DNA of 23,548 nt, taken from positions 1 through 23,548 of the forward strand of contig DATBYW010000135.1 in assembly GCA_036513515.1 (NCBI GenBank), given 5' to 3'. This DNA is from Nephthysia sp036513515. GTDB taxonomy: Bacteria > Chloroflexota > Dormibacteria > Dormibacterales > Dormibacteraceae. The translations under genes were made by a program, and so were the position numbers. Under the pieces are notes generated by a model, which was not told the DNA's origin, searched no databases, and saw nothing but the letters and a program-made list of their open reading frames with translations. Shown here one piece after another: positions 15,748-23,026 of the stretch; within the stretch, counting starts at the first letter, position 1; every line of letters begins with the position of its first letter.

Positions 15748-17808
15748 CTACTCGTAACGCAGCGCCTGCAGGGGATCCAGGCGAGCCGCTCGGAGCGCCG
15801 GTAGCAGGCCGCTCAGCATGCTCAAGACGAAGGCGAAGAGAAGCGCCGCCACCACGATGACGGGGCCTAACTGGAAGAGCCTCAGGTCCAGGTGGGCGCC
15901 CTCCGCCCTGGCCAGACCGTCGACGGCGGAGTTCGCCCCCCTGGCCAGCAGCGCCGAGATGATGACGCCCATGATGCCCGCCGCCGCTCCGATCAGGGCC
16001 GCCTCTGTGACGAAGATCAGCGTCACGTCACGTGCCCGGGCGCCCACCGCCTTGAGCACCCCGATCTCGCGCGTGCGCTCCAGGACTGCCGCCAGCATGG
16101 TGTTCACGATCAGCACGGCCGCTATGACCATGGCCAGCACCGCCAGCCCGGTCAACGCCAGGTCGGCATAGCGAAGGCGCTGGGCGACGTCCCGGAGGCG
16201 ATCCTCCGTCGTCAGGGCGGCGTAACCCCGAGCCTGGACCTCGTCCCGCACGCTCTGAACGCGATCGAGTGAGTTGGCCAGGACCACGGCGTCCGAGTAC
16301 ATGTCCTGCGTCCAGCCGTTGGCCGCCGCCGACTGCGTCCAGTACTGCTCCGCCACGTGCGTCGGAACTCTGATCCAGGGCTGGCTGTCCTGCTGCGTGG
16401 ATGCCGCCACCCCGACCACCGTGACCGCCATCTGCACCGGCTTGGCGGCGGGCGGTCCTACCGCCGGACGGCCCGGGTACTGGCCAAGGAAGACGACCCG
16501 CCGGCCGACCGCCTGGTCAGGCGCCAGACCCAGCCGCTTGGCCTCCTCGGCGGAGATGACGCCTTCTGAGATCGTGTTGCTGCCGGGCATCCGTCCCGCC
16601 GCGAGGACTATCCCGGTGGCCTGCAGCTGCTCATGCGGGGGCAGCGAGTAGAGCACCGTGGGGCTGGCGACGTTGGGGACCGTGGGCGCGCTCAAGAGGC
16701 CGGTCACCACCACCTCGCCCCAGGCCGACTGCACGTACCGCTGCTTGCCCAGCTGGGCCACCGCCGTCCGATCCAGTGGGACGTGCTGGGTGGAGTTGGG
16801 ACGGTTGGGCTGCACCAGCACCTGCTGGAGCTGCCCGCCGCCGTTAACCGAGTTCACGACCTCCTGCTGGAGGCCGGAGGCAAGGGCGAGAATCAGGCAC
16901 ATGACGGCGATGCCGATGGCGACGCCGACCGCGGTAAGCGCCGTGCGCAGGGGGCGCCGGCCCGCACTCCCGAGCCCCAGCTTGAGGGCGTCGACGCGGG
17001 AGAGCCGCTCCGGCTGAGCCAGCGAGTCGGGCGCCCGCCCGGTCTTGCGCTGCTTACCGCTGTCGGCCACCACTCGCCCGTCCCGCAGGTTGATCGCCCG
17101 CTGGGCTCGGCGTGCCAGCTCAGGATCGTGGGTGACCAGGACCACCGTGGCACCGCGGCGGTTCAGGTCCTCGAGGAGTCTCACCACCGCCTCTCCGCGG
17201 CTGCTGTCGAGGTTGCCCGTCGGCTCATCGGCGAGGACCAGCCCGGGCCGGTTGGCCAGAGCGCGGGCGACGGCCACCCGCTGCTGCTCACCGCCGGCCA
17301 GCCTTCCAGGCCGGAAGCCAGCCCGGTGGCCGAGGCCGACGAGCTCGAGCAGGAGCTTGGCCCTCGCCCGCCGCTCCCCGGCGCCCACGCCGGCCAGCGC
17401 CAGGGGCAATGCGACGTTGTCCACGGCGGAGAGAGAGGAGACCAGGTTGAAGGTCTGGAAGATGGTGCCCACACGCTGCAGCCGGTAGTCGTCCAGCGCC
17501 CCCTGGCTGAGCTGGTCCAGCGGTGCGCCGGCGGCGTAGACCTGACCCGAGGTGGGCCGGTCCAGGCCGCCGAGCAGGCCGAGCAGAGTCGACTTGCCTC
17601 CGCCGGAGGGGCCGGTGATCGCCACGAACTCACCGGGCGCGATCTCGATGGAGACGCCGTCCAGCGCCACCACCTCGACGTCCCCGGAGCGAAAGACACG
17701 ACGCACGTTGTCCGTTCGAACACCGAGGGGCTGCCCGAGCAGGTCGAGGCTGTCTGGCGGCGGCCGCTGCGACTCGACGGTAGGCAAAGGCGTGTTCGTG
17801 AGCGTCAC
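15748..17808 (-). CDS. MacB-type ABC transporter, fused ATPase and permease
   Basis: A single 686-residue chain with an N-terminal ABC ATPase and a C-terminal FtsX/MacB permease. The ATPase has Walker A GPSGGGKST (66-74), signature LAGGE (170-174; usually LSGGE), Walker B VLADEPTGNLD and the H-loop VLVTHD. The permease half has one membrane segment (RTALTAVGVAIGIAVMCLIL), a large extracytoplasmic domain, then three segments (LALTGLAVLAMVIAAVLIV; LIGAAAGIMGVIISALLA; VIVVAALLFAFVLSMLSGLL). It ends with the family tail RLDPLQALRYE. Such transporters work as homodimers in mechanotransmission, export or lipoprotein handling; the substrate is unknown. I chose GTG 17806-17808, which overlaps the cutA stop as GTGA and has GGAGGA six bases upstream. 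A further in-frame GTG at 17829 lacks this support. Confidence 0.9.
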   Translation of the reverse strand: MTLTNTPLPTVESQRPPPDSLDLLGQPLGVRTDNVRRVFRSGDVEVVALDGVSIEIAPGEFVAITGPSGGGKSTLLGLLGGLDRPTSGQVYAAGAPLDQLSQGALDDYRLQRVGTIFQTFNLVSSLSAVDNVALPLALAGVGAGERRARAKLLLELVGLGHRAGFRPGRLAGGEQQRVAVARALANRPGLVLADEPTGNLDSSRGEAVVRLLEDLNRRGATVVLVTHDPELARRAQRAINLRDGRVVADSGKQRKTGRAPDSLAQPERLSRVDALKLGLGSAGRRPLRTALTAVGVAIGIAVMCLILALASGLQQEVVNSVNGGGQLQQVLVQPNRPNSTQHVPLDRTAVAQLGKQRYVQSAWGEVVVTGLLSAPTVPNVASPTVLYSLPPHEQLQATGIVLAAGRMPGSNTISEGVISAEEAKRLGLAPDQAVGRRVVFLGQYPGRPAVGPPAAKPVQMAVTVVGVAASTQQDSQPWIRVPTHVAEQYWTQSAAANGWTQDMYSDAVVLANSLDRVQSVRDEVQARGYAALTTEDRLRDVAQRLRYADLALTGLAVLAMVIAAVLIVNTMLAAVLERTREIGVLKAVGARARDVTLIFVTEAALIGAAAGIMGVIISALLARGANSAVDGLARAEGAHLDLRLFQLGPVIVVAALLFAFVLSMLSGLLPALRAARLDPLQALRYE

Positions 17809-18140
17809 CGTACTTCCTCCAGCAGCCACTCGATGTAGGCGGACGAGCCCCCGCTCACCTTCACCTCGAGAATGTCCGGATTCTCGTAGGAGTGGATGGC
17901 CTTGAGCTCGGCCTGCGCCTCAACGGATTTTGCCGCCGAGGTCTTGAGCAACAAAAGCGCCTCGTGCCGGCGCTGCAGCTGTCCGTTTCCGTGGAAAAAG
18001 GAATGGATCATCGGCACCACGGAGCCGGCCGCCGCGAGCCGCTTCTCGACCAGCGTTTCGCCGATGCGTTCGGCCTCGGAACGGTCGGACGCGGTAACGA
18101 TCAGGAGAACCGCGGGCCCCAGGGAATCAGACTGGCTCAC
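17805..18140 (-). CDS. cutA: CutA-like divalent-ion tolerance protein
   Basis: A 111-residue protein of the CutA1 family, small trimeric cytosolic proteins related to PII that were first linked to copper tolerance; the true role is unsettled. Recognisable parts are the first strand and helix (VLLIVTASDRSEAERIGETL followed by VEKRLAAAGSVVP), LLLLKTSA, IHSYENPDIL (matching the usual LHPYEVPEI) and SAYIEWL. The Cys usually found after 'ERLAA' is replaced by Ala-Gly, and the Trp pair before the 'EGK' turn is FFHGNG, so metal binding by those residues is doubtful. The start is GTG (18138-18140), one base after the PAP2 stop. The end overlaps the ABC transporter start by four bases. Confidence 0.85.
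   Translation of the reverse strand: MSQSDSLGPAVLLIVTASDRSEAERIGETLVEKRLAAAGSVVPMIHSFFHGNGQLQRRHEALLLLKTSAAKSVEAQAELKAIHSYENPDILEVKVSGGSSAYIEWLLEEVR
17815..17820 (-). promoter_or_regulatory. Ribosome-binding site that fixes the ABC transporter start
   Basis: GGAGGA on the minus strand, within the last codons of cutA, stands six bases before GTG 17808. It is one of the best Shine-Dalgarno matches in the window and decides between the two possible GTG starts. Confidence 0.7.
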
Positions 18141-18141
18141 C

Positions 18142-18798
18142 TCACCTCACACCAGTGAGTCCCGGTCGCTCCAACCACACGACTGCCGCCGCCAGCGCCA
18201 CGCCACCAAGCAGAAGGCCGCCGACGACATCCGAGGTCCAATGGACGCCGAGATACAGCCGGTCGAAAGCCACAATTGCAATGATGACGGCCGCGAACGG
18301 ACCTGCCAGTCTCTTTCGCCGTCCCGGTGGGGCCAGTCGAAAGATCACGAAGGCAAGCAGCCCGTAGACGAGGACCGTCCGAAGGGTGTGGCCGCTGGGA
18401 TAGGTGTTGGGTATGGCGTTGGGCCCACGCTCGACCAGCATTGTGAGGCTGGGGCCGTCGCCGTGGGCGAATTTGAACGGCCCTGGGTGCTGCACGAATC
18501 TTTTGTAGATGACCTCCGCGAGCGTGGCCAGCGGCAGCGCCAGCAGGGCCCAGGCCTCCGCCCTGAAGCCACCCCGGATCAGGTAGAAGGCCAGACCCAC
18601 GGCGATCAGAGTCGTCATCTCGAGGCCGCCCAAAAGCGCCACGCCGATGGCCAGCGCCCTGAGGGACTCTCGCCACAGGGGCGCCAGCGACTGCGCGACT
18701 GCTCGGTCGCTGGTTGCTGTGAGGTCCAGGCTTATCACCTGGCTGTACACCGCAAACGCGACAGCGAGCGTGGCCAGCGCCGCCAGCGGACGCGTCAC
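18142..18798 (-). CDS. PAP2-family membrane phosphatase
   Basis: A 218-residue integral membrane protein with about six hydrophobic segments. Motif 2 is YPSGHT, carrying the His of the phosphatidic-acid phosphatase type 2 family. Motif 3 is DRLYLGVHWTSDVVGG, with the catalytic His and Asp kept but the leading Ser changed to Asp. Motif 1 (K-x6-RP) reads KRFVQHPGP, so its Arg is Gly. Family members dephosphorylate undecaprenyl pyrophosphate, phosphatidate or related lipids at the outer face of the membrane. The substrate is not predictable. The start is GTG (18796-18798), 10 bp after the fpg stop, without a clear ribosome-binding site. cutA follows after one base. Confidence 0.85.
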   Translation of the reverse strand: MTRPLAALATLAVAFAVYSQVISLDLTATSDRAVAQSLAPLWRESLRALAIGVALLGGLEMTTLIAVGLAFYLIRGGFRAEAWALLALPLATLAEVIYKRFVQHPGPFKFAHGDGPSLTMLVERGPNAIPNTYPSGHTLRTVLVYGLLAFVIFRLAPPGRRKRLAGPFAAVIIAIVAFDRLYLGVHWTSDVVGGLLLGGVALAAAVVWLERPGLTGVR

Positions 18799-18808
18799 GG
18801 CGCCGGGC

Positions 18809-19633
18809 TCAGCGCTGGCAATGGCGGCAGAACACGGTGCTGCGACCAGCCAGCCTCACCAGCGCCAGGGGCCTTCCGCAGCGGACGCAAGGCTGGCCGC
18901 CGCGGCCGTACACCAGGAGCTCCTCCTGCTGCCGTCCGGCTTCGCCCCACGCGTCCCGATAGTCGGCGACCGAGCTGCCCCGGTTGGCGATCGCCACCCG
19001 AAGCGAGTGGTCGAGCGCTTCCCGGAGCCGGCCGACCGCCTGCCGGCTGAGCGTGTTCGCCGGTCGGTCGGGCCGCACCCGCGCCCGGAAGCAGGCCTCG
19101 TCGGCGTAGATGTTGCCCACCCCGGCCACCACCATCTGGTCGAGCAGCAGCGTCTTGAGCGGAGCCCGGCGAACGTGTAGGCGGCGGTAGAAGTCGCCGG
19201 CCGTGAACGTCGAGTCGATCGGTTCGGGACCGAGCCGTGGCATCTTGCGCTCGGCGACCAGCTCGCTGTCCGTCCCCAGCAGGAGCCGTCCGAACCGGCG
19301 CACGTCCCGGTAGCGGAGCTCGAAGCCGTCGTCCAGCGGGAAGACCGCATGCAGGTGGGTGGGCTCCTCAGTACCGGCAGGGACGTACCGCCACTGGCCG
19401 GTCATCCCCAGGTGCACCACCAGCAGCTCGCCTGAGTCCAGGTGGTGGAGGATGTATTTTCCGCGCCTGGACATCGACTCGATGCGGCGTCCGTGGACGC
19501 CGGCGGCAAACGCCTCCGGCGAGGGGTGCCGGACGATGGTCGGGAAGCGCAGGTCACAGCCGGCCAGCACCCGTCCGACCAGGTGCGGGCGGAGGTCGGC
19601 GGTGACCGTCTCGACCTCCGGGAGCTCAGGCAA
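18809..19633 (-). CDS. mutM: Formamidopyrimidine-DNA glycosylase (Fpg/MutM)
   Basis: Fpg removes 8-oxoguanine and formamidopyrimidines and cleaves the abasic site by beta/delta elimination. The 274-residue protein starts MPELPEVETV, with catalytic Pro and Glu right after Met. Lys59 in RRGKYIL is the conserved catalytic Lys. LHLGMTG appears as VHLGMTGQW, and the helix-two-turn-helix has VAGVGNIYADEACF. The C-terminal zinc finger is C-x2-C-x16-C-x2-C (CVRC ... CRHC). The start must be TTG (19631-19633), since proline directly after Met is essential. It overlaps the end of polA by 8 bases, so the two are coupled: a glycosylase with the polymerase that can fill the gap. Confidence 0.96.
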   Translation of the reverse strand: MPELPEVETVTADLRPHLVGRVLAGCDLRFPTIVRHPSPEAFAAGVHGRRIESMSRRGKYILHHLDSGELLVVHLGMTGQWRYVPAGTEEPTHLHAVFPLDDGFELRYRDVRRFGRLLLGTDSELVAERKMPRLGPEPIDSTFTAGDFYRRLHVRRAPLKTLLLDQMVVAGVGNIYADEACFRARVRPDRPANTLSRQAVGRLREALDHSLRVAIANRGSSVADYRDAWGEAGRQQEELLVYGRGGQPCVRCGRPLALVRLAGRSTVFCRHCQR

Positions 19634-22316
19634 CGACGGTCTTCAACCTGGTCATGTCGGCCCAGTTCGGTCCCGCGCGCGCCTCGACCTCGATCCCCGT
19701 GAGGAGCTCGTAGGCCCCGGTCATGATCCTGGGCACCATCTCGCCGAACCGCTCCGCCTCCGACTCCGGCACTTCGAACACCAGCTCGTCGTGCACCTGG
19801 AGGAGCATCCGGCCGCCAAGGCCGGCCTCGGCCAGCTCGCGGCTCAGACGGACCATGGCGATCTTGATGATGTCGGCCTGCAGCGACTGGATCGGGAAGT
19901 TGATAGCCATTCTCTCGGCCGCCTGTCGAAGCTGGTAGTTGGGGGAGCGAAGGTCCGGGATCGCCCGGCGGCGACCCAGGGCGTTGACCACGACGCCCTC
20001 CTCCCGAGCCTGGGCACGGACCGAGTCCAACCAGTCCTTGAGCTTCGCGTAGGTCGTCCAGTACTCCTTCAAGAAGGCGCGGGCCTCGTCCCCCGGGATC
20101 CGCAGCTGCTGGGCCAGGCCGTACTCCCCCTGGCCGTAGATGGAGCCGAAGTTGGCTACCTTGGCCAGGCGCCGCTGGGTGGCGTCGACCTGTTCCAGCG
20201 GGACCTTGAAGACCTTGGCGGCGGTGGCCGCGTGGATGTCCTGGCCCGCCGCGAAGGCCGCCAGCATCTCGGGGTCCTCGGAGAGGTGGGCCGCGATACG
20301 CAGCTCGATCTGTGAGTAGTCCGCGGCGAAGAGCAGGTGGTCCGGCCGGCCGCCACGGAAGGCACGCCGGATCCGCTGTCCGAGCTCCGTGCGGATCGGG
20401 ATGTTCATCAGGTTGGGGTTGGAAGAGGCGAGCCTCCCGGTCGCGGTGGAGGCCTGTCCGAAGGAGGTGTGAACCCGGCCGGTGCGCGGGTCCACCAGCT
20501 CCGGCAGGGCGTCGACGTAGGTCGACTTGAGCTTGCTGAGCTGCCTGTGCTCGAGGATCAGGCCGACCACGGGGTGCTTGTCCCTGAGGCCCTCCAACGT
20601 GTCCGCGTCGGTCGAGTAGCCAGTCTTGGTCCGCTTGCCGACCGGGAGCCTCAGGTCCTCGAAGAGGAGGCGAGCCAGCTGCTGGGGCGCGTTGAGGTTG
20701 AAGGAGAAGCCGGAGACCTGGGCCACCTCCTCTTCCAGCGCGCGCAGCTGCTCCTGCAGCTCCTCCTGCATGTCCCTGAGATAGGGGACGTCGATGGCGA
20801 CCCCCTCCTCCTCCATCTCGGCGAGCACGCCTGCGAGCGGCAGCTCGACCTCGTGGAAGAGGTAGTCGACGCCGAGGTTGCGCATCTCCGCAGCCAGGCG
20901 AGGACGGAGGTGCAGGATCGCCTGGGCGCGCGGACCGGTGAACTCGGCGCAGTCGGCCGGCAGGCAGTCCGCCGCCGGCCGGACGTTGCGCCCGGTGCCC
21001 AGAAGCTGATCGACGCCCTTGAGCTGCATGCCCAGGAAGTCGCGCGCCAGGTCCTCCAACCGCGGATCACGGGACCCCGCGCCCAGCAGGTACGCCGCGA
21101 GGTGGGTGCCGAACCGCCAGTCGTAGGCCGCCCGCCGCCAGCTGCTCAGCGCCAGCTGCATCTCCTTGACGTCGTGGGCCAGGAGCGGCTTCCCGGCCAG
21201 TTCGGCCACTATCCGCTCGACCAGCGAGGCAGGCAGGTACCAGGTCCGGTCCGCGGTGGCGATGGCCAGGCCGACCTGGCTCCCGCTGCGTGCGCTCCCG
21301 TCCCAGATCCCGAACAGTGCGACCTCGGGGGTGGCGGCCAGAGCGCTCCGCAGCTCGTCCAGGTGCTCTTCGGCCACCATGGTGACCCCGCTGGGCTCCA
21401 CAGGCTCGAAGGCGAGGGTCGGCTGTACCGGTATCGCGTCCGGGGCCGGCAGCCTCGCCAGCAGCTGCCGGAACTCGAGCTCGTCGAAGACCGTCCGGGC
21501 GCGGTCGTAGTCGTAGCGGAGCCAGCGCGCGCCCTCCAGGTCGAGCTCGACCGGCACGTCGGTCCGGATGGTCACCATGCGTTTTCCCAGCCGGATCTGG
21601 TCGGCCGCCGAGGTGATGGCGTTTTTCACCCGCCCCTCTTTCAGCTGGTCGAGGTTGGCCAGCATGTTCTCGACCGAGCCGAACTGCTGGACGAGCTGGC
21701 CTGCGGTCTTGTCGCCCACCCCGGGCACCCCGGGGATGTTGTCGGAGGTGTCGCCCCGGAGCGCCTTGAAGTCGATCAGCTGCGGCGGCTCGAAGCCGTA
21801 GCGCTGCCTCACCTGCTCGGGGCCGTAGACGACGGTGTCGGTGATGCCGCGACGGGGAACCAGCGCCTCGACCGAATCGGTGACCAGCTGCAGGCAGTCC
21901 AGGTCCCCGCTGACGATGGTGACACTGAGGCCGGCTCCCTCGGCCCGCTGGGCCAGGGTGCCGATCACGTCGTCGGCCTCGAAGCCCGGCACCCCGTAGA
22001 TCGGTATGGAGAGCGACTCCAGCACTCTCCGGCAGAGCTCCAGCTGGGGCCGGAGGTCGTCCGGCATGGGCCGGCGGCCCTGCTTGTACTCGGCGTACTC
22101 CTGGAGCCGGAAGGTGGGTCCGCCGACGTCGAAGGCCGCTATCGCGTACTCCGGGCGGTTGGCCAGGACGATGGCGAGCATGGAGACGAAACCGTAGACC
22201 GCGTTGGTGACCAGGCCCTGCCTCGTGCTCATCGGAGGCAGCGCGAAAAATGCCCGATAAATGAGGCTGTGAGCATCGACCAGAATCAGGCGGCCACGCC
22301 GCGAAGCTCTCGGCAC
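19626..22316 (-). CDS. polA: DNA polymerase I
   Basis: A full-length 896-residue Pol I for repair synthesis and removal of primers. The 5' nuclease domain (about 1-300) has LILVDAHSLIYRAFFAL, GFEADDVIGTLA, SGDLDCLQL and GDTSDNIPGVPGVG. The middle exonuclease domain is present in length, but the first DxE motif reads FGIWDG, so proofreading is probably lost. The polymerase domain has DYSQIELR, the O-helix RRLAKVANFGSIYG with the conserved Arg, Lys, Phe and Tyr, and QVHDELVFE near 840. The GTG start (22314-22316) has GGGGAGA eight bases upstream. It heads a tightly packed run to fpg, the PAP2 gene, cutA and the ABC transporter. It diverges from the DUF151 gene. Confidence 0.96.
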   Translation of the reverse strand: MPRASRRGRLILVDAHSLIYRAFFALPPMSTRQGLVTNAVYGFVSMLAIVLANRPEYAIAAFDVGGPTFRLQEYAEYKQGRRPMPDDLRPQLELCRRVLESLSIPIYGVPGFEADDVIGTLAQRAEGAGLSVTIVSGDLDCLQLVTDSVEALVPRRGITDTVVYGPEQVRQRYGFEPPQLIDFKALRGDTSDNIPGVPGVGDKTAGQLVQQFGSVENMLANLDQLKEGRVKNAITSAADQIRLGKRMVTIRTDVPVELDLEGARWLRYDYDRARTVFDELEFRQLLARLPAPDAIPVQPTLAFEPVEPSGVTMVAEEHLDELRSALAATPEVALFGIWDGSARSGSQVGLAIATADRTWYLPASLVERIVAELAGKPLLAHDVKEMQLALSSWRRAAYDWRFGTHLAAYLLGAGSRDPRLEDLARDFLGMQLKGVDQLLGTGRNVRPAADCLPADCAEFTGPRAQAILHLRPRLAAEMRNLGVDYLFHEVELPLAGVLAEMEEEGVAIDVPYLRDMQEELQEQLRALEEEVAQVSGFSFNLNAPQQLARLLFEDLRLPVGKRTKTGYSTDADTLEGLRDKHPVVGLILEHRQLSKLKSTYVDALPELVDPRTGRVHTSFGQASTATGRLASSNPNLMNIPIRTELGQRIRRAFRGGRPDHLLFAADYSQIELRIAAHLSEDPEMLAAFAAGQDIHAATAAKVFKVPLEQVDATQRRLAKVANFGSIYGQGEYGLAQQLRIPGDEARAFLKEYWTTYAKLKDWLDSVRAQAREEGVVVNALGRRRAIPDLRSPNYQLRQAAERMAINFPIQSLQADIIKIAMVRLSRELAEAGLGGRMLLQVHDELVFEVPESEAERFGEMVPRIMTGAYELLTGIEVEARAGPNWADMTRLKTVVA

Positions 22317-22345
22317 CCGCCAATTCTCCCCGAACAGCCGCCGGG

Positions 22346-22359
22346 CTACCGGACGGTAG
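22346..22359. repeat. Palindrome between divergent polA and DUF151 genes
   Basis: CTACCGGACGGTAG has exact 6-base arms around a 2-base centre, in the middle of the short divergent intergenic region. It overlaps TAGACT (22357-22362), a -10-like box for the plus strand. The complementary TAGTCT (22363-22358) is a similar box for the minus strand. It could be a shared operator or part of both promoters. Confidence 0.4.
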
Positions 22360-22393
22360 ACTAGGGCATCAGGAGGCCGCTGAAACGGACGAT

Positions 22394-22921
22394 CTGATCG
22401 AGGTCACGGTCGACAGCATCCGGGTTCACTTGCCGACGGGGCAGCACGTGGTGATCCTCAAGGAGAAGACGAACGACCGCTACCTCCCAATCTGGATCGG
22501 CATGTTCGAAGCCAACGCCATCGCGATGCGGATCCAGGGCATGGCACCAGAACGTCCGATCACACACGACTTGATGTCGAGCACCTTCGGGGAGCTCGGG
22601 ATCTCGGTGAGCCGGATCGTGGTGACCGCGCTCAGCGAGGAAGTCTTCTTTGCCCGCCTCCACCTCCGTCAGGACGGGCGAGAGATCGACGTGGACTCCC
22701 GGCCGAGCGACGCGATCGCGCTGGCCGTCCGCTTCGACTGCCCGATCTTCGTCGCCTCCGACGTCCTCGAGCGCGCGGGCGTCATCCCGGAGAAAGAGGA
22801 GGAGGAGTCGTCGTCCGAGGACAGGGTCGACGAGGACCGCCTGGCGGTTTTCCGGGACCTCGTCAACAGCCTCGACCTCCCCGACCTCCCCGACGAACCC
22901 GGCTCCCGAGGCCGAGGCTAG
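22394..22921 (+). CDS. DUF151 / bifunctional nuclease family protein
   Basis: A protein of the BFN/DUF151 family, which includes plant bifunctional nucleases and many bacterial proteins of unclear role. Signatures are LPTGQHVVILKE, DRYLPIWIGMFEANAIA, ITHDLMSSTF, DVDSRPSDAIALAVR and PIFVASDVLERAGV, then an acidic Glu/Asp/Ser-rich tail typical of the family. The start is a problem. Homology (EVTVDSIRVHLPTGQ) begins before the first standard start codon in frame, TTG 22430. Upstream the frame is open but offers only CTG 22394, or ACG 22385 that lies eight bases after AGGAGG (22371-22376). I give the CTG as the minimal start that covers the first strand (175 residues); a conservative call would be 22430 (163 residues). 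The true start may differ. Confidence 0.85.
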   Translation: MIEVTVDSIRVHLPTGQHVVILKEKTNDRYLPIWIGMFEANAIAMRIQGMAPERPITHDLMSSTFGELGISVSRIVVTALSEEVFFARLHLRQDGREIDVDSRPSDAIALAVRFDCPIFVASDVLERAGVIPEKEEEESSSEDRVDEDRLAVFRDLVNSLDLPDLPDEPGSRGRG

Positions 22922-22936
22922 GGAAGTTTCTCAACT

Positions 22937-22958
22937 CTCCCCCGGGACGTCGGGGGAG
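22937..22958. terminator. Perfect 8-bp hairpin after the DUF151 gene
   Basis: CTCCCCCG (22937-22944) and CGGGGGAG (22951-22958) are exact inverted arms around GGACGT, beginning 16 bases after the stop codon. The position and strength suggest a terminator, though no T tract follows. Confidence 0.5.
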
Positions 22959-22960
22959 TA

Positions 22961-22977
22961 CCCGGCAGTATGCCGGG
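22961..22977. terminator. Second perfect hairpin in tandem
   Basis: CCCGGCA (22961-22967) and TGCCGGG (22971-22977) are perfect 7-base arms with a 3-base GTA loop, starting two bases after the previous hairpin. It could be a back-up terminator or a regulatory structure in the leader of the next gene. Confidence 0.45.
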
Positions 22978-22980
22978 GGA

Positions 22981-23020
22981 GGGGGGCCGCGGTGCCGGGA
23001 GGGGGGCCGCGGCGCTGGGA
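22981..23020 (+). repeat. 20-bp G-rich tandem repeat
   Basis: Two 20-base units (22981-23000 and 23001-23020) share 18 of 20 bases and begin with GGGGGGCCGCGG. A further partial copy (GGG) follows, and similar G-rich sequence precedes. The stretch holds six runs of three or more G on the plus strand, so a G-quadruplex is possible. The last GGGAGGG doubles as the ribosome-binding site of the next gene. Confidence 0.6.
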
Positions 23021-23026
23021 GGGCCA

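Noticed and set aside
20337..22364. A 675-codon open frame on the plus strand opposite polA
   Set aside because: Same cause. The minus strand encodes an intact polA with all catalytic motifs.
22317..22393. A LexA site upstream of polA
   Set aside because: A GAAC half-site occurs at 22332-22335 but the matching GTTC half is absent.
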